NCBI RefSeq assembly: GCF_027366395.1
Contig: NZ_CP114771.1
Span: forward strand, 4,526,001-4,590,000
From: Endozoicomonas sp. GU-1
GTDB lineage: Bacteria > Pseudomonadota > Gammaproteobacteria > Pseudomonadales > Endozoicomonadaceae
DNA: 64,000 nt
Reading direction: 5' to 3'
Of the stretch, positions 29,748 to 39,827 are shown piece by piece. Position 1 is the first letter of the stretch. Every line of letters begins with the position of its first letter. The notes beneath the pieces were generated by a model that worked only from the letters and a program-made list of their open reading frames with translations, was not told where the DNA came from and searched no databases. A program made the translations under genes and the position numbers.

Positions 29748-30806
29748 ATGCTCATTTTCATGCCCTTCTTGCACTCCAGTAAGCTATTTAATTCATACGA
29801 TTATCCCAATAAATCGCTTTCAACCCTTAAGCACAACATAGCCGCCCAGCAGCTAGGGTCAAAATTGGGTGTTTCACCAGATAGTATGTTCCCATGGAAG
29901 GGATACGCAGGATTCCGGTTTACTGGCTCCAAAGGAAAGGATGGCGAGTTTGATCTGGTTATCGTCACTCACTGTAATGTTCTGGTTATCGAATTAAAGG
30001 ATTGGAATCATGGCAAAATTACAGCCAATAAAGGGAAGTGGAGTAAAAACGGTCAAGAAATAGCTAACTCGCCGGTAGATGTCACACAGCGTAAGCTCTA
30101 CTTGCTGCAAAATAAACTGAGAAAATATAAAAATAAATTTTCATCGGGTCGCATACCGATCATGCACCACCTTGTTGTAATGACGGGAGACGCAGACTTT
30201 TCACAGCTCCCTGAAGCAGAACTACAACATACGTTGTCACTGGAAGAGTTTCTCTCTTACAAGGACAGGGGGAAATTTAATAAACGTTTCAGGCCACACC
30301 CTGATGCAGAGCTTCGTGCGGACACCGCTGTTTTTGACAAGATTTTCAGCGAAGGAAATATTGCTCCCAAGCACCTGTATGTCAACGGCTACAAAGCTGT
30401 TGAGAGTATATTCAAACATCCGTCTGCAATTTATAAAGAATACCGATCTGTCTTAGAGGACAGAAAGGAGGAAGAGGCTCTACTGCGAGTTTGGGATTTT
30501 AACAAGATAGACAATCAGGCAGCAAAAACGCCAGAAGGCAGGCAACATATTGTCCGTCGTGAACGAGATGTTCTGAGTCTGATCAAACACCAAAAACCTG
30601 AGCTGTATAACTATTGTCTCCGTGCGCTGCCCGGCTCCTCCCATGAAGGCAATATCCCTTCTGAGTATTGTGAGTTGTATGAGCTTCCGCCAAGCCATCA
30701 ACGGTTGAATGAGTTTATAGGAAGGTTTTCTGAGCCACTATCTGAAAATGCCCGATTCAGCATTGTTAAGCTACTGGTTGCCAAGTTTGCAGACTTGCAT
30801 TCTTGA
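29748..30806 (+). pseudogene. NERD-domain N-terminal part of a NERD-kinase-helicase protein
   Basis: A 352-residue frame. Residues about 40-150 are a NERD domain (FPWKGYAGFRF, then GEFDLVIVTHCNVLVIELKDW), with Asp and an ELK triad in the PD-(D/E)xK nuclease arrangement. Residues about 265-352 look like the N-lobe and alphaE of a kinase-like domain (RRERDVLSLIKHQKPELY...VKLLVAKFADLHS), where the frame ends at a TGA just before the expected catalytic loop. The next frame overlaps by 59 bp. I infer that this is the 5' part of one gene continuing at 30748-32622 and 35290-37185. Alternative: a free-standing truncated NERD protein. Confidence 0.75.
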
Positions 30807-32622
30807 AGGTCGTCGAATATCTCCTGAAAGCCTTAAAGAATTGGATAAGACAGTCAAAGCGTCTGAAGCCTGGTATAAGGATATATTTCTGGATGTACTG
30901 TGTCACCAGAGCTGTAAGGATGCCGGTGAACTTTTTGCTTTGTTGAAAGAGCAGGAGCCCTACGACACGAGTGAATTTGAATTCGATATTTCTGAATTGG
31001 AACCTTTTCAGAAACCATTCAAATTGGAGCGACAATATCAAGAAGATGAGCTTCTGAAGGAGACTGATACCAAGGAGATTTACCGGTCGGATCATCAACT
31101 GGTGAAAGCCTGGACAAATGTTAGACCTACTAGCAAAGACCCTGAACAAGGTTATCGTTCCCTGCATTTTTGCAATACTCTCACTTCTCTCAAAAGCCTC
31201 TCTCCAGAATATTTACCTGAGATCTATGACTTTGGCCTGTCGGCACGTTCTGGCAGTCTGTTTTTAGTGACTGAATTTATAGAAGGCGATACCTGGGAAA
31301 TTGCAGCAGCAATTTACTCTGAAGAGCAGAAAAAATTACTGATCAATAACCTAATCTCAGCCATAACTCATCTGCACGGGTTAAACCTGTACCACGGCGA
31401 TCTTCACCCCGAGAACCTGTTGATCACAAACCCTGAAAACCCTCAGGTTAAGCTTCTTGATCTTCCCGACTTCAGCGTCTTTGGAGAAGAATCCTTTAAT
31501 CATCGTTACAGCCCTGAAAATATTGACGGTTGTACCGCACAGGTGCGAGATAATTTCGCAGTAATGAGGATGACCTGTGAACTGCTGGGCATTGAATGGG
31601 GGCAGGAGTCAGAGTTATTTTCTGAGATCAGTGCTGCTGTTTACAGAGAAAACGAAGATTTAGATGCTGGTTTCAAGAGCCTTGAGCGCTTTGTTGAGGC
31701 ATTGCATCCTGATGCATCTTCAGTAGATGAAAATATTGAAATCATTGAAATCGGCCTGAAAAAGGTCAGCGAAGACATCACCATCTATCCGGATAACGGT
31801 CAACTCTTCGTTAACATTGAACCAAGCAATAAAGATCCAAATGATGCCCGTGTGTTGCTGACGGGAATAGGCGGCTCAGTTTCTTTGATTTATAAACCCC
31901 AAGAAGAGGCGTTTGTTGTAGGTTTTCCGCCAAGAAACAGAGATTCGATCAGTAGAAAGGATATCGATACCAGTGATATAGAACTGCCGTTTGCTGTACG
32001 AGTTGTCGATAGCTACCGATATGATCTGGCAGACCTCAACAAAAGGATCGGGGACTTTGAAGGTTTTGCCAAGATTGTTTCTGCAAAACTGAAGCCTGAT
32101 GCTGAGCCAGAAGATTTTGACGATACCAGCGATATTGTCAAAGGTGGTCTGGCAGAGTTGTTTTTATCCGATCTGAACAGTTCAGAATATGACCAAGAAC
32201 ACGGCAGCAGCCGTTTTGATGATTCAGATCCAGAAAGCACGACATTCCACACCTCCGATTTATGGAAGGCCGTCCTTGATACTGAAACAATGGCGTTGCC
32301 ATTCATTGAAGTGTCAGGAGACACCTTTGAACCTAAGAGCGATGGCTCTAAACTTGCCTTGCCATATGTACCGGAAGTGTCAGAGGGGTTGGAAAAATTC
32401 AGAAATGGTGATGAAGTTGAAGCCCTGATCCTCAATGAAGAGCATGAGGATATATGGATTGGTGACGTCAATCTGAAAAAATCCAAGAGCAGTGAAGTTC
32501 ATCTCAAAAAAGCCACTCCTAAAGCTAAAGCGCTCAGTGATGGGGATACTGTCTATTTCCGGACAAAAATGGACAGGTCTTCCTACAAAAAGAGGAAAAA
32601 TGCGCTAAAACGTATTCTTGAT
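30748..32622 (+). pseudogene. Kinase-like middle part of the NERD-kinase-helicase, cut by IS21
   Basis: The frame continues after the NERD part in a different phase. It has a Lys-containing N-lobe (SDHQLVKAWTNVRP), a catalytic loop LYHGDLHPENLL near 31393 and KLLDLPDFS where DFG is expected, so it is a serine/threonine-kinase-like domain with an atypical metal loop. It is followed by an acidic region (DDTSDIVKGG, DDSDPESTTF) and an OB/SH3-like stretch (FRNGDEVEALILNEEHEDIWIGDVNLKK). The native frame runs to 32622, where the IS21 element interrupts; the listed stop at 32727 lies inside the element. The frame resumes exactly at 35290. Confidence 0.78.
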
Positions 32623-32627
32623 TGCGC

Positions 32628-32715
32628 ATTCCGGAGTATTCGGCCACCCATTCCACTAACATTCGGCCACCGATTCCGGAAGTATCCGGCCACCCATTCC
32701 GGAAACATTCGGCCA
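32628..32715. repeat. Left-end IS21 terminal repeats (4 units)
   Basis: Four copies of an ATTCCGGAnnnATTCGGCCAC-like unit at 32628, 32650, 32673 and 32696, spaced 22-23 bp. Multiple transposase-binding repeats are known in IS21 ends. Confidence 0.85.
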
Positions 32716-32751
32716 CCCCCATCGTAGCGCAGCGACGCATCGGTTTGCAGC

Positions 32752-33507
32752 TTAGGACGTAGGTTCGGACTTCGCCAGTTTTGCTTGTTTCTTGCGCAGT
32801 GACTCACCCTTTAAAGGGATGCGGTGAGCGTTATGAATCAGCCGGTCCAGAATCGCATCTGCCAGTGTCGGATCACCGATCAGTTCATGCCAGTGATCAA
32901 CCGGCATCTGGCTGGTAATCAAGGTGCTCTTGAGGTTGTGCCGGTCTTCAACCAGCTCCAGCAAGTCTCGCCTCTGACTCTCGTTTAAGGGGGCCAGCCC
33001 CCAGTCATCCAGAAGGAGTAAGTCGGTTTTGGCCAGCGTCGTCATGATCTTCAGGTAACGACCATCAGCACGGGCAAGGCTCAGGTCCTGAAGCAGTCTT
33101 GGCAGTCTCTGGTACTGGACTGTATAACCATCACGGCAGGCTTTCTGAGCCAGGGCACAGGCCAACCAGGTTTTACCAACCCCGGTTGGTCCGGTGATAA
33201 TGACGTTTTGATGATCCTTTATCCAGCTACTGCCCAGTAACTGTTGGAACTGCTCTCGCTTGAGACCGCGAGGGTGGCGGAAGTCAATATCTTCCATGCA
33301 GGCATGCTGTCTTAGTCGTGCATTTTTTAAACGGGTTTTCAAGCGACGGTCATCACGAAAAGTTATTTCCCGATCAACCATTAGCCCAAACCGTTCTTCA
33401 AACGACATTTGTTCTATGTCTGGACTGTTCAATTGCTCATTAAGTGCTTCATACATGCCGGATAGTTTCAGCGTTTGCAGTTTTTCTAATGTTGGATTCA
33501 ATAACAT
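32752..33507 (-). CDS. istB: IS21-family helper ATPase IstB
   Basis: A DnaC/DnaA-like AAA+ ATPase that works with IstA in transposition. Walker A is ITGPTGVGKTWLA, Walker B is LLLLDDWGLAPL, with ITSQMPVDHWHELI as sensor region. The ATG at 33505-33507 (MLLNPTLEKLQTL) is preferred; it has AAAGGA nine bases upstream and matches the usual 250-residue length. It lies 34 bp after istA. Confidence 0.95.
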   Translation of the reverse strand: MLLNPTLEKLQTLKLSGMYEALNEQLNSPDIEQMSFEERFGLMVDREITFRDDRRLKTRLKNARLRQHACMEDIDFRHPRGLKREQFQQLLGSSWIKDHQNVIITGPTGVGKTWLACALAQKACRDGYTVQYQRLPRLLQDLSLARADGRYLKIMTTLAKTDLLLLDDWGLAPLNESQRRDLLELVEDRHNLKSTLITSQMPVDHWHELIGDPTLADAILDRLIHNAHRIPLKGESLRKKQAKLAKSEPTS

Positions 33508-33541
33508 GGTTCTGGTTCCTTTCTCTATTATTCGTGATGGA

Positions 33542-35080
33542 TTAGTTGAAGTAGTCAGAGCCACGGAGGTTCTCATGATTATCCGGCAATGCAGTTTCCG
33601 GTTCCAGTTGCGGCAGCGGCTGTTGATCCAGGTTGTGCTTCAGGATTGATTCAAGACTGCGGTAGGAACAGGCATCAGTATACAATGCACGACGACAGGC
33701 GTTTTCAAGCCGGTTACCACCATAACTTTTTCCCAGCCTCATGATGCCAAGGCAGCTGCGATAGCCTTGTTGCGGATAGCGGCGGTCTGAGAGGATTCGT
33801 CGTATCACTGCTTCTGTTTCAGGACCTGTTTGGGCGGCCCAGTTCTGGAGTCTTTCCGGTGTCCACTCGGCATGTTGTCTGTGCTTTTCCGGCATGTGTT
33901 CAGGCTGAGTGCTATACCGGCCTTTTTGGTACAACCGCTGATGACTGGCGACCCGTTTACCCTGATAAAAGCACTCAACCGTATTCTGGGTGAAGCGCAC
34001 AGAGAGTTGCTTTTTGGCCAGCTGGTAAGGCACGGAGTAATAATGGCCCTCTACTGCCACATGATAGTCAATGTGTACCCGGACCTCTTTCCAATCAGCG
34101 TATTGATAACGCTCTGCAGGTAAAGGCTTGAGTGCCGGTTTGTCCAGCTCCTCAAATAGTGAACGACGACTACCCTGTAATTTCTGGAACGGTTTGCTGT
34201 TCAGGTCATCCAGCAGGCTGCGAATCGCCTTGTTCAGTGCCGACAGGGTAAAGAATGTCTGGTCACGCAGTCTGGCCAGTATCCAGCGTTCGACCACCTG
34301 TACGGCAGATTCAACCTTGGCCTTATCCTGTGGTTTTCTGACCCGGGCGGGTACAACGGCTACCCGGTAATGCTCGGCCAGGTCCTGATAGGTAGGGTTG
34401 ATCACCGGTTCATACCGATGGGGCTGTTTCACACCTGATTTTAAATTATCGGGAACCAGTGTGTTGGGAGTACCTCCAAAATAGTCAAAGGCACGAACAT
34501 GTGAGCCCACCCAGTCCGGAAGCGATTGGCTCCAGGTGGCTTCAGCATAGGTGTAGCTGGAGGCTCCCAGTGTGGCGATAAAAATCTGTGTCTGTCGTAC
34601 TTCGCCAGTGTACTGATCAACGACAGGCATCGTTTGACCGGCATAGTCAATAAAGAGCTTATCTCCGGCAATATGGTTTTGCCGCATGACCACATCTACC
34701 TGGTTCTTCCATGAACGATATTGGTCACTGAACCAGCTGTACTGATAACCATCCGGGTGACAGGCTTTGTAGTTCTGCCAGAGCAGTATCAGGGTCACAC
34801 CGGGATGTCGCAGCTCCTGATGAATTTGACTCCAGTCAGGCTGTGCCTGCCTGTTGCTGCGTGGTGATGGTTTGGCGGGGAACAATTGCTGCTCCAGCAT
34901 GTGCTCATCAATGGAGTCAGGCAGTGGCCAGGACAGCTCAGAAACCGAAAATCGGGCCAGATAATCTTTAACGGTTGAGCGGGAGATATTGCAGCTTTGG
35001 GCAATTTTTCGCTCACTGAGGTTGTGCTCAAATTTGAGTCTGAAAACTTCACGAATTTTGCGCATGGTCAGTCTCTTCAT
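33542..35080 (-). CDS. istA: IS21-family transposase IstA
   Basis: A 512-residue DDE transposase. Its N-terminal HTH (LSERKIAQSCNISRSTVKDYL) binds the end repeats. The catalytic triad is visible in LFIDYAGQTMPVV (D), NTLVPDNLKSGV (D) and KPQDKAKVESAVQVVERW (E). It is full length with no frameshift, so with istB it may still transpose. Confidence 0.96.
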   Translation of the reverse strand: MKRLTMRKIREVFRLKFEHNLSERKIAQSCNISRSTVKDYLARFSVSELSWPLPDSIDEHMLEQQLFPAKPSPRSNRQAQPDWSQIHQELRHPGVTLILLWQNYKACHPDGYQYSWFSDQYRSWKNQVDVVMRQNHIAGDKLFIDYAGQTMPVVDQYTGEVRQTQIFIATLGASSYTYAEATWSQSLPDWVGSHVRAFDYFGGTPNTLVPDNLKSGVKQPHRYEPVINPTYQDLAEHYRVAVVPARVRKPQDKAKVESAVQVVERWILARLRDQTFFTLSALNKAIRSLLDDLNSKPFQKLQGSRRSLFEELDKPALKPLPAERYQYADWKEVRVHIDYHVAVEGHYYSVPYQLAKKQLSVRFTQNTVECFYQGKRVASHQRLYQKGRYSTQPEHMPEKHRQHAEWTPERLQNWAAQTGPETEAVIRRILSDRRYPQQGYRSCLGIMRLGKSYGGNRLENACRRALYTDACSYRSLESILKHNLDQQPLPQLEPETALPDNHENLRGSDYFN

Positions 35081-35163
35081 GGTGCTATCCCGTCATCCTT
35101 GAAAGGGGCCCAAGAACGAGGGTAACGGTTATTGAAATAGACTGCGCCGCTGGCAGGAAAAGG

Positions 35164-35280
35164 GTGGCCGGATGTTACCGGAATGGGTGGCCGAATGTTT
35201 CCGGAATCAGTGGCCGGATGTTACCGGAATAGGTGGCCGAATGTTTCCGGAATCAGTGGCCGAATGCTTCCGGAATACCC
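35164..35280. repeat. Right-end IS21 terminal repeats (5 units)
   Basis: Five GTGGCCGnATGnTnCCGGAAT units at 35164, 35187, 35210, 35233 and 35256, spaced exactly 23 bp. They are inverted relative to the left-end set. Confidence 0.85.
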
Positions 35281-35289
35281 ATTCTTGAT

Positions 35290-37185
35290 AAAAGCAGTGT
35301 TATCCCGAATCTTACTGATTACTTTGATCCTTCATGCCAGCTGCAGGCAACAGGGTATGACATTGAAGTTACTGAGGAAGATTTCAAGAAATACGATAGG
35401 CTTGATGATCATGGCAACACCATCAGCTTGAATGAGCAACAACGAGTCGCTTTTCAAAAACTGGTGCGTTATGGACCGCTATCGCTTTTGCAAGGCCCGC
35501 CTGGGACCGGTAAAACCGAGTTTATTGCTGCTTTTGTTCACTTCCTCGTGGAAAAAGAGAAAGTAAATAATATTTTGCTGGTCAGCCAGTCTCATGAAGC
35601 GGTTAATAATGCGGCAGAGCGAATCCGTAAACACTGTCGCAAACTTAAGACACCGCTGGAAGTGGTTCGTTTCAGTAACCGAGAATCGACGGTTTCTGAC
35701 TCTTTGAAAGATGTCTATGCCGGTTCAATCGTCAATGTCAAAAGAGAACTATTCAGGGTAGAAGCCAGCCACAAAATAATGGCTATGAGTGCAGCGCTTG
35801 GTGTTGAGAAAGCGTATCTGAAAGATCTTACGACAGCAGAGTTCAATTTATTCAGCAAGATGGATGCGTTAAAGGCGCTGGATGACCATCTGACAGATGA
35901 TGATGAGCAAGACCAGTCTGACAACCTGAAAAGATCAAAAAAAGAACTGATTGCAACGATTACTGAGAAGTTGCAGGAAGATTTTGCTGTCAGTTGGAAT
36001 ACAAAAGACTCTGTGGAGGATGTAAAGACAAAGGTTTATCAAAAACTGGAATACCAGTTTGACTTGCAACCTAATGAAACCATCAAAGCAAAATCCCTGG
36101 TAAAAATATACAGAGATATGCTGGATGCTCTGGCCATGGATCGCGTGAATTACGATGAGTTCCTTGCAAGATCCAGACAGCTGGTGACGGGCACCTGTGT
36201 AGGTATTGGGCAGTTTCATATGGGTATTGGTGAGCAGCAGTACGATTGGGTAATTATTGATGAGGCTGCACGCTCCATATCCAGTGAGTTGGCGATAGCC
36301 ATGCAAGTGGGCAAACGAATTCTATTGGTGGGAGACCATAAGCAGTTGCCGCCGATGTATTCAACACCCCATCAAAAAGCCATTGCCAAAAAGCTGGGTA
36401 TAACCGCCGCTACAGACGACCTTGATGGTATTCTCAAGAGTGATTTCGAAAGAGCCTTTGAATCCGATTATGGTAAACAGGTTCAGGCTCAGCTCCTAAC
36501 TCAATATCGAATGATTGAGCCTATTGGCCGGATGGTGTCGGACTGTTTTTATGATGGAAAATTGGTTACCGGTAAACGCGCAATACCAGATATTTATCAT
36601 CGGGTGCCATCAATTTTGAAAACGCCCGTCTCCTGGCTGGATACTGCGGCCTTGCCCAACTCCTATCACAATGATGATAAGGGTGTCAGTATTTACAATA
36701 GAACCGAAGCAGACCAGATTATCTCCCTGCTGAGAGAGATAGAAAAAAGCACAGAGCTCCTTGAAGGACTTGGCCAACTTCTGAAAGAGGGTGAGTTTGG
36801 CATTGGTGTGATCTGTATGTACGGAGAGCAGAAACGCCTGATCAATCAGAAATTCAACGAAGCCTCCTGGAGTGATGACTTTAAGAGCATGGTCAAAATT
36901 GACACTGTTGACAGTTATCAGGGTAAGGAAAACCGAATTATCATTTTGTCGATAACCCGTTCAGATAAGAAGCAGTCAACCGGTTTCCTTCACTCTTCTA
37001 ATCGAATTAACGTGGCGCTTTCAAGAGCAATGGATCGACTTATCATTGTCGGCTCGACAAGGATGTGGCGAGGGAAAAACAAGAAGATGCCATTTGGCAG
37101 AGTCTTAAGTCACATTGAAAGCGGTGGCAAAGAGTACCAGGTAGTTAATGCGAAGGGAAAAAATCCACAACGGAGGGGTAAATGA
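35290..37185 (+). pseudogene. SF1 (Upf1-like) helicase C-terminal part of the NERD-kinase-helicase
   Basis: The downstream half of the interrupted gene. Removing the IS and one duplication gives ALKRILD-KSSVIPNLTDYFD in frame. Helicase motifs are complete: Walker A LLQGPPGTGKTEF (near 35490), Ia-like LLVSQSHEAVNN, motif II WVIIDEAARS (36248), motif III VGDHKQLPPMY, motif IV QYRM, motif V VDSYQGKENRIIILS, and motif VI RINVALSRAMDRLII. A long helical 1B/1C insertion lies between Ia and II. It is COG1112-like, as in Upf1/SMUBP2 and in some anti-phage kinase-helicases. The ORF could start again inside the IS at 35233, but there is no convincing ribosome site. Confidence 0.85.
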
Positions 37186-38606
37186 TGGATAAGAGTAAGC
37201 CAATCTGTTTCCATGAGCTGGATTTCGTCCTTCCTGTGCACAGATTTCATATCAGCTTTTCCTATACTGATGCTCAGCGGCTGTCTTTTATAAGGGAATT
37301 TGTTCTCAGAATCGTGAATATCAACCCTCTTACACCTGCCAGCCTTGCTCAGTTTTTCTCACTGAGCAAGCGAGAGCTGGATGAGGCTCTGTCGGATCTT
37401 GTTCGGAGTGGAGATCTTAAATATCGCGATGACGGTACTGTCGAATTAACTAACCAGAGTCGTTCATATTTTTCAGGAATGGAAGCAATTCCCAAGATCG
37501 AAAAAATTGATGAAACCACTGGCCATTTTAACTTTGAGCTGGCCGGTCTGAACTACCTTGGAGCAAAGAAAATTAACAAAAACTGGAAGTTTGCGCTCCG
37601 CCTGAATATTGATAACGAGCGTAAAGCAAAGAGCGAAGCTCTTGCCAGAAAAGCTTTCCAGCAACATTTCCAGGATATTGCTGATAGAGGCGATGTAAAG
37701 GGAGTCAAAGATAATGATGATAACCGGGTGAATTTATACAACATCGGAGATGTCAGAAAAGTTATAGAGAAGCCATTGCGTATAAGCCACAGCTTCTCCG
37801 TAAGCCACTCAGGAGAGTTTCTGGAACGAGGCGATATAGAAGAACTTAAGGATGCAACAGAAGCTACATCCTTGATCACGGATGCAATTGGCCTCCAGAG
37901 ACAACCGCATAATTTTCTTGAGATTTTTAAGGTTATTGATGAGTTTGATGATACTAAGAGCAAGGCTTACATCAACGATGATGGCCTGGATATTCCTAAA
38001 ATACTATCGGACCGGCAATATGCAGAGTCTAGCGGGGCTGATCTCACCCCCTTTCTGGGTATCATTTATACCCTTGAAAACTGGCGTTTGATTACCGGGA
38101 TACTGGAAAAAAATGTAAAGCAACCAAAGAGAACTGGGCATGAGGCTGACGAGTTAATATGGCTGGCACCCAATAATCCTTTCTGGGGAAAATCCGAAAA
38201 AGTTCTTAGTTGCTTACAATATGTACGGGATAGCGCAAAAGTCACGGGGAAAAAAGCCAAAAAGCTGTACCAGCCAAAATTGTATTTGCCGCTTACAGAA
38301 AATCATGACCGGCTACGGCGGGTTTGTGGAATAGAGTTTGAGGATTTCGATAAAGATAGCCTGTTTGGCTACACAGGAGACTTCTGCAACGGCAACGTTG
38401 AGGTGATTGTTAACAGCGATTTATTTGCTGTCGTTATATATCATTTATCAGCACCGGATACTTCTCCCATACCTATTCCGTTTGGCTTTATGACAACGGA
38501 TAAAAGTCATATTGCTTATATCCGATTGCGGGTAAAGGCTTTCTTGAATGATATCGATATGGCAACAGGTAAGCCTCATGATATAGGTCAGTTAAGGCCA
38601 AAATAG
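37182..38606 (+). CDS. Uncharacterised protein coupled to the NERD-kinase-helicase
   Basis: A 474-residue protein whose ATG overlaps the helicase stop (ATGA), so it is translationally coupled and very probably a partner. Residues about 25-95 look like a winged helix (RLSFIREFVLRIVNINPLTP, then SKRELDEALSDLVRSGDLKY). The rest is mixed alpha/beta with no membrane segment, no HxKx4D (PLD) motif and no PD-(D/E)xK that I can see. The C-terminal half has a beta-rich region (VEVIVNSDLFAVVIYHLS). I do not recognise it. Intact, unlike the gene it is coupled to. Confidence 0.85.
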   Translation: MMDKSKPICFHELDFVLPVHRFHISFSYTDAQRLSFIREFVLRIVNINPLTPASLAQFFSLSKRELDEALSDLVRSGDLKYRDDGTVELTNQSRSYFSGMEAIPKIEKIDETTGHFNFELAGLNYLGAKKINKNWKFALRLNIDNERKAKSEALARKAFQQHFQDIADRGDVKGVKDNDDNRVNLYNIGDVRKVIEKPLRISHSFSVSHSGEFLERGDIEELKDATEATSLITDAIGLQRQPHNFLEIFKVIDEFDDTKSKAYINDDGLDIPKILSDRQYAESSGADLTPFLGIIYTLENWRLITGILEKNVKQPKRTGHEADELIWLAPNNPFWGKSEKVLSCLQYVRDSAKVTGKKAKKLYQPKLYLPLTENHDRLRRVCGIEFEDFDKDSLFGYTGDFCNGNVEVIVNSDLFAVVIYHLSAPDTSPIPIPFGFMTTDKSHIAYIRLRVKAFLNDIDMATGKPHDIGQLRPK

Positions 38607-38618
38607 TACGGTTCGAAT

Positions 38619-38647
38619 AGGGTTTCATGTTTTACATGAAGCCTTTC
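38619..38647 (+). terminator. Terminator after the NERD-kinase-helicase locus
   Basis: AGGGTTTCATG (38619-38629) and CATGAAGCCTTT (38635-38646) form a stem with a T-rich loop, 13 bp after the stop codon. Confidence 0.7.
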
Positions 38648-38735
38648 CTACTTGATATGGAAAAATAGCAGGGCTTCTCTTATTTTTCAGAATAAAATAC
38701 TCATGTCCTCAGCTGGTTGGTTTTTTGGACGAGAA

Positions 38736-39608
38736 CTAACTCATTTCTACATCCGACATATCTGACTGTAACAACTTCTTAAACGACAGATGGCCGTGCA
38801 GAACCTCAAAAGCCGTCTCACTGACGACTTCATCCTTTAATGCGGGAGATTGCAGTATGGCGGTTTCAAGGTCCCGTACTGCTTCATCATGCTGCCCAAG
38901 TGCCGCTTCTGCACAGGCCCTTTGCCAGTAGGCAAGCGCATATTCGTGATCATGATCAATCGCCTGATTGGTCAGTGATAGCGCCCATCGGGCCTCACCA
39001 AGATCCAGCAACGAGTCAGCCTTATAGGTCAGTGCCTCAACATCATCTGGCTTGATTTCAAGAATCTGGTCATAGATGTTGATCTGCTCATGGAGGTTCG
39101 TCTCAAGCCCTGCACGCATCCATAATGAATGAACCTGATTGGTTTGTGATATCTTTTCCTGGGCAGAAATAATCTGCTCCGAACGCACGACCAGCTTCGT
39201 CTCAAGCTCATTCAGTCTTTTCTCATATTCCAGTGTCATCTGAGAAACCTGGCTTTCGACCTGTGCCTTAATGGTTTCACGAACCTCTCGCAATGAACGC
39301 CACCCAAGCAAAACCAGAATTGAAGCCGCGCCAGTAATGATGAAAAAGATATTGTTAACGGTATCCGTTGTATAGCGAACTGCTCGATCTGAGGCATCCA
39401 GCCGGGCCTCAGCAACTTTATTGATCAGTTCAGCCCGCATAAACTGCTGATCCTGACGGAGATTCTTGAGCTCATCAAGAATATAGCGCTCAATGAACGG
39501 CTTATAGAGGGGTTCATCAATCTCAGCAGGGGTTTGAGCCTTAACTGAAGAGATGTTCAGCATTACAGAGCAGGCAAGCAACAGCTTGAGGATAAGTTTA
39601 TGAGGCAT
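38736..39608 (-). CDS. Membrane-anchored TPR protein
   Basis: A 290-residue protein with a signal peptide (LILKLLLACSVMLNISSVKA, 5-24), a helical periplasmic segment, a transmembrane segment near residues 88-105 (IFFIITGAASILVLLGW), a coiled coil (about 110-160) and C-terminal tetratricopeptide repeats (AGLETNLHEQINIYDQILEI, DDVEALTYKADSLLDLGEAR, YALAYWQRACAEAALGQHDE). The TPRs would face the cytosol and bind an unknown partner. It stands alone between the helicase locus and ugpB. Confidence 0.8.
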   Translation of the reverse strand: MPHKLILKLLLACSVMLNISSVKAQTPAEIDEPLYKPFIERYILDELKNLRQDQQFMRAELINKVAEARLDASDRAVRYTTDTVNNIFFIITGAASILVLLGWRSLREVRETIKAQVESQVSQMTLEYEKRLNELETKLVVRSEQIISAQEKISQTNQVHSLWMRAGLETNLHEQINIYDQILEIKPDDVEALTYKADSLLDLGEARWALSLTNQAIDHDHEYALAYWQRACAEAALGQHDEAVRDLETAILQSPALKDEVVSETAFEVLHGHLSFKKLLQSDMSDVEMS

Positions 39609-39752
39609 TAATCCTCCCTGGATTAGCCATCGTCTGATAATAACTGCGTTAAAGCTCTACCTTACCCCGACACAGGAAAACGGGTCAATGAGCTAAAGTT
39701 TTAACCTGAATCAAACAAACGTCCATTAGAAACCGGCAAGTCGAGTTTTAGA

Positions 39753-39770
39753 TTTTAACAAAACTGTCAT
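39753..39770 (+). promoter_or_regulatory. Possible Pho box upstream of ugpB
   Basis: TTTTAACAAAACTGTCAT contains one good PhoB half-site (CTGTCAT) and a weak TTTAACA copy before it. ugp operons are PhoB-controlled in E. coli, so the site is expected but the match is weak. Confidence 0.3.
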
Positions 39771-39827
39771 TTTGAATTCTTAGGATGTGTTCTGTTGACT
39801 AATAAAATCAGAAATGGATCGTTATAA

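Larger units (their letters stand above)
32623..35281 (-). mobile_element. IS21-family element with 8-bp target duplication
   Basis: A 2659-bp element starting TGCGCATTCCGG and ending CCGGAATACCCA (TG...CA termini). It is flanked by perfect 8-bp repeats TTCTTGAT at 32615-32622 and 35282-35289. It encodes istA and istB on the minus strand, both intact, so the copy could be active. It lies inside the kinase-helicase gene. Confidence 0.95.

Noticed and set aside
37182-38606. PLD nuclease (second gene of a type I Mokosh system)
   Set aside because: No HxKx4D motif is present, so the Mokosh assignment is not supported by the partner gene.
29748-38606. BREX or DISARM system
   Set aside because: NERD-kinase recalls PglW, but no PglX/PglZ/BrxC or DrmA/B/C genes are present.
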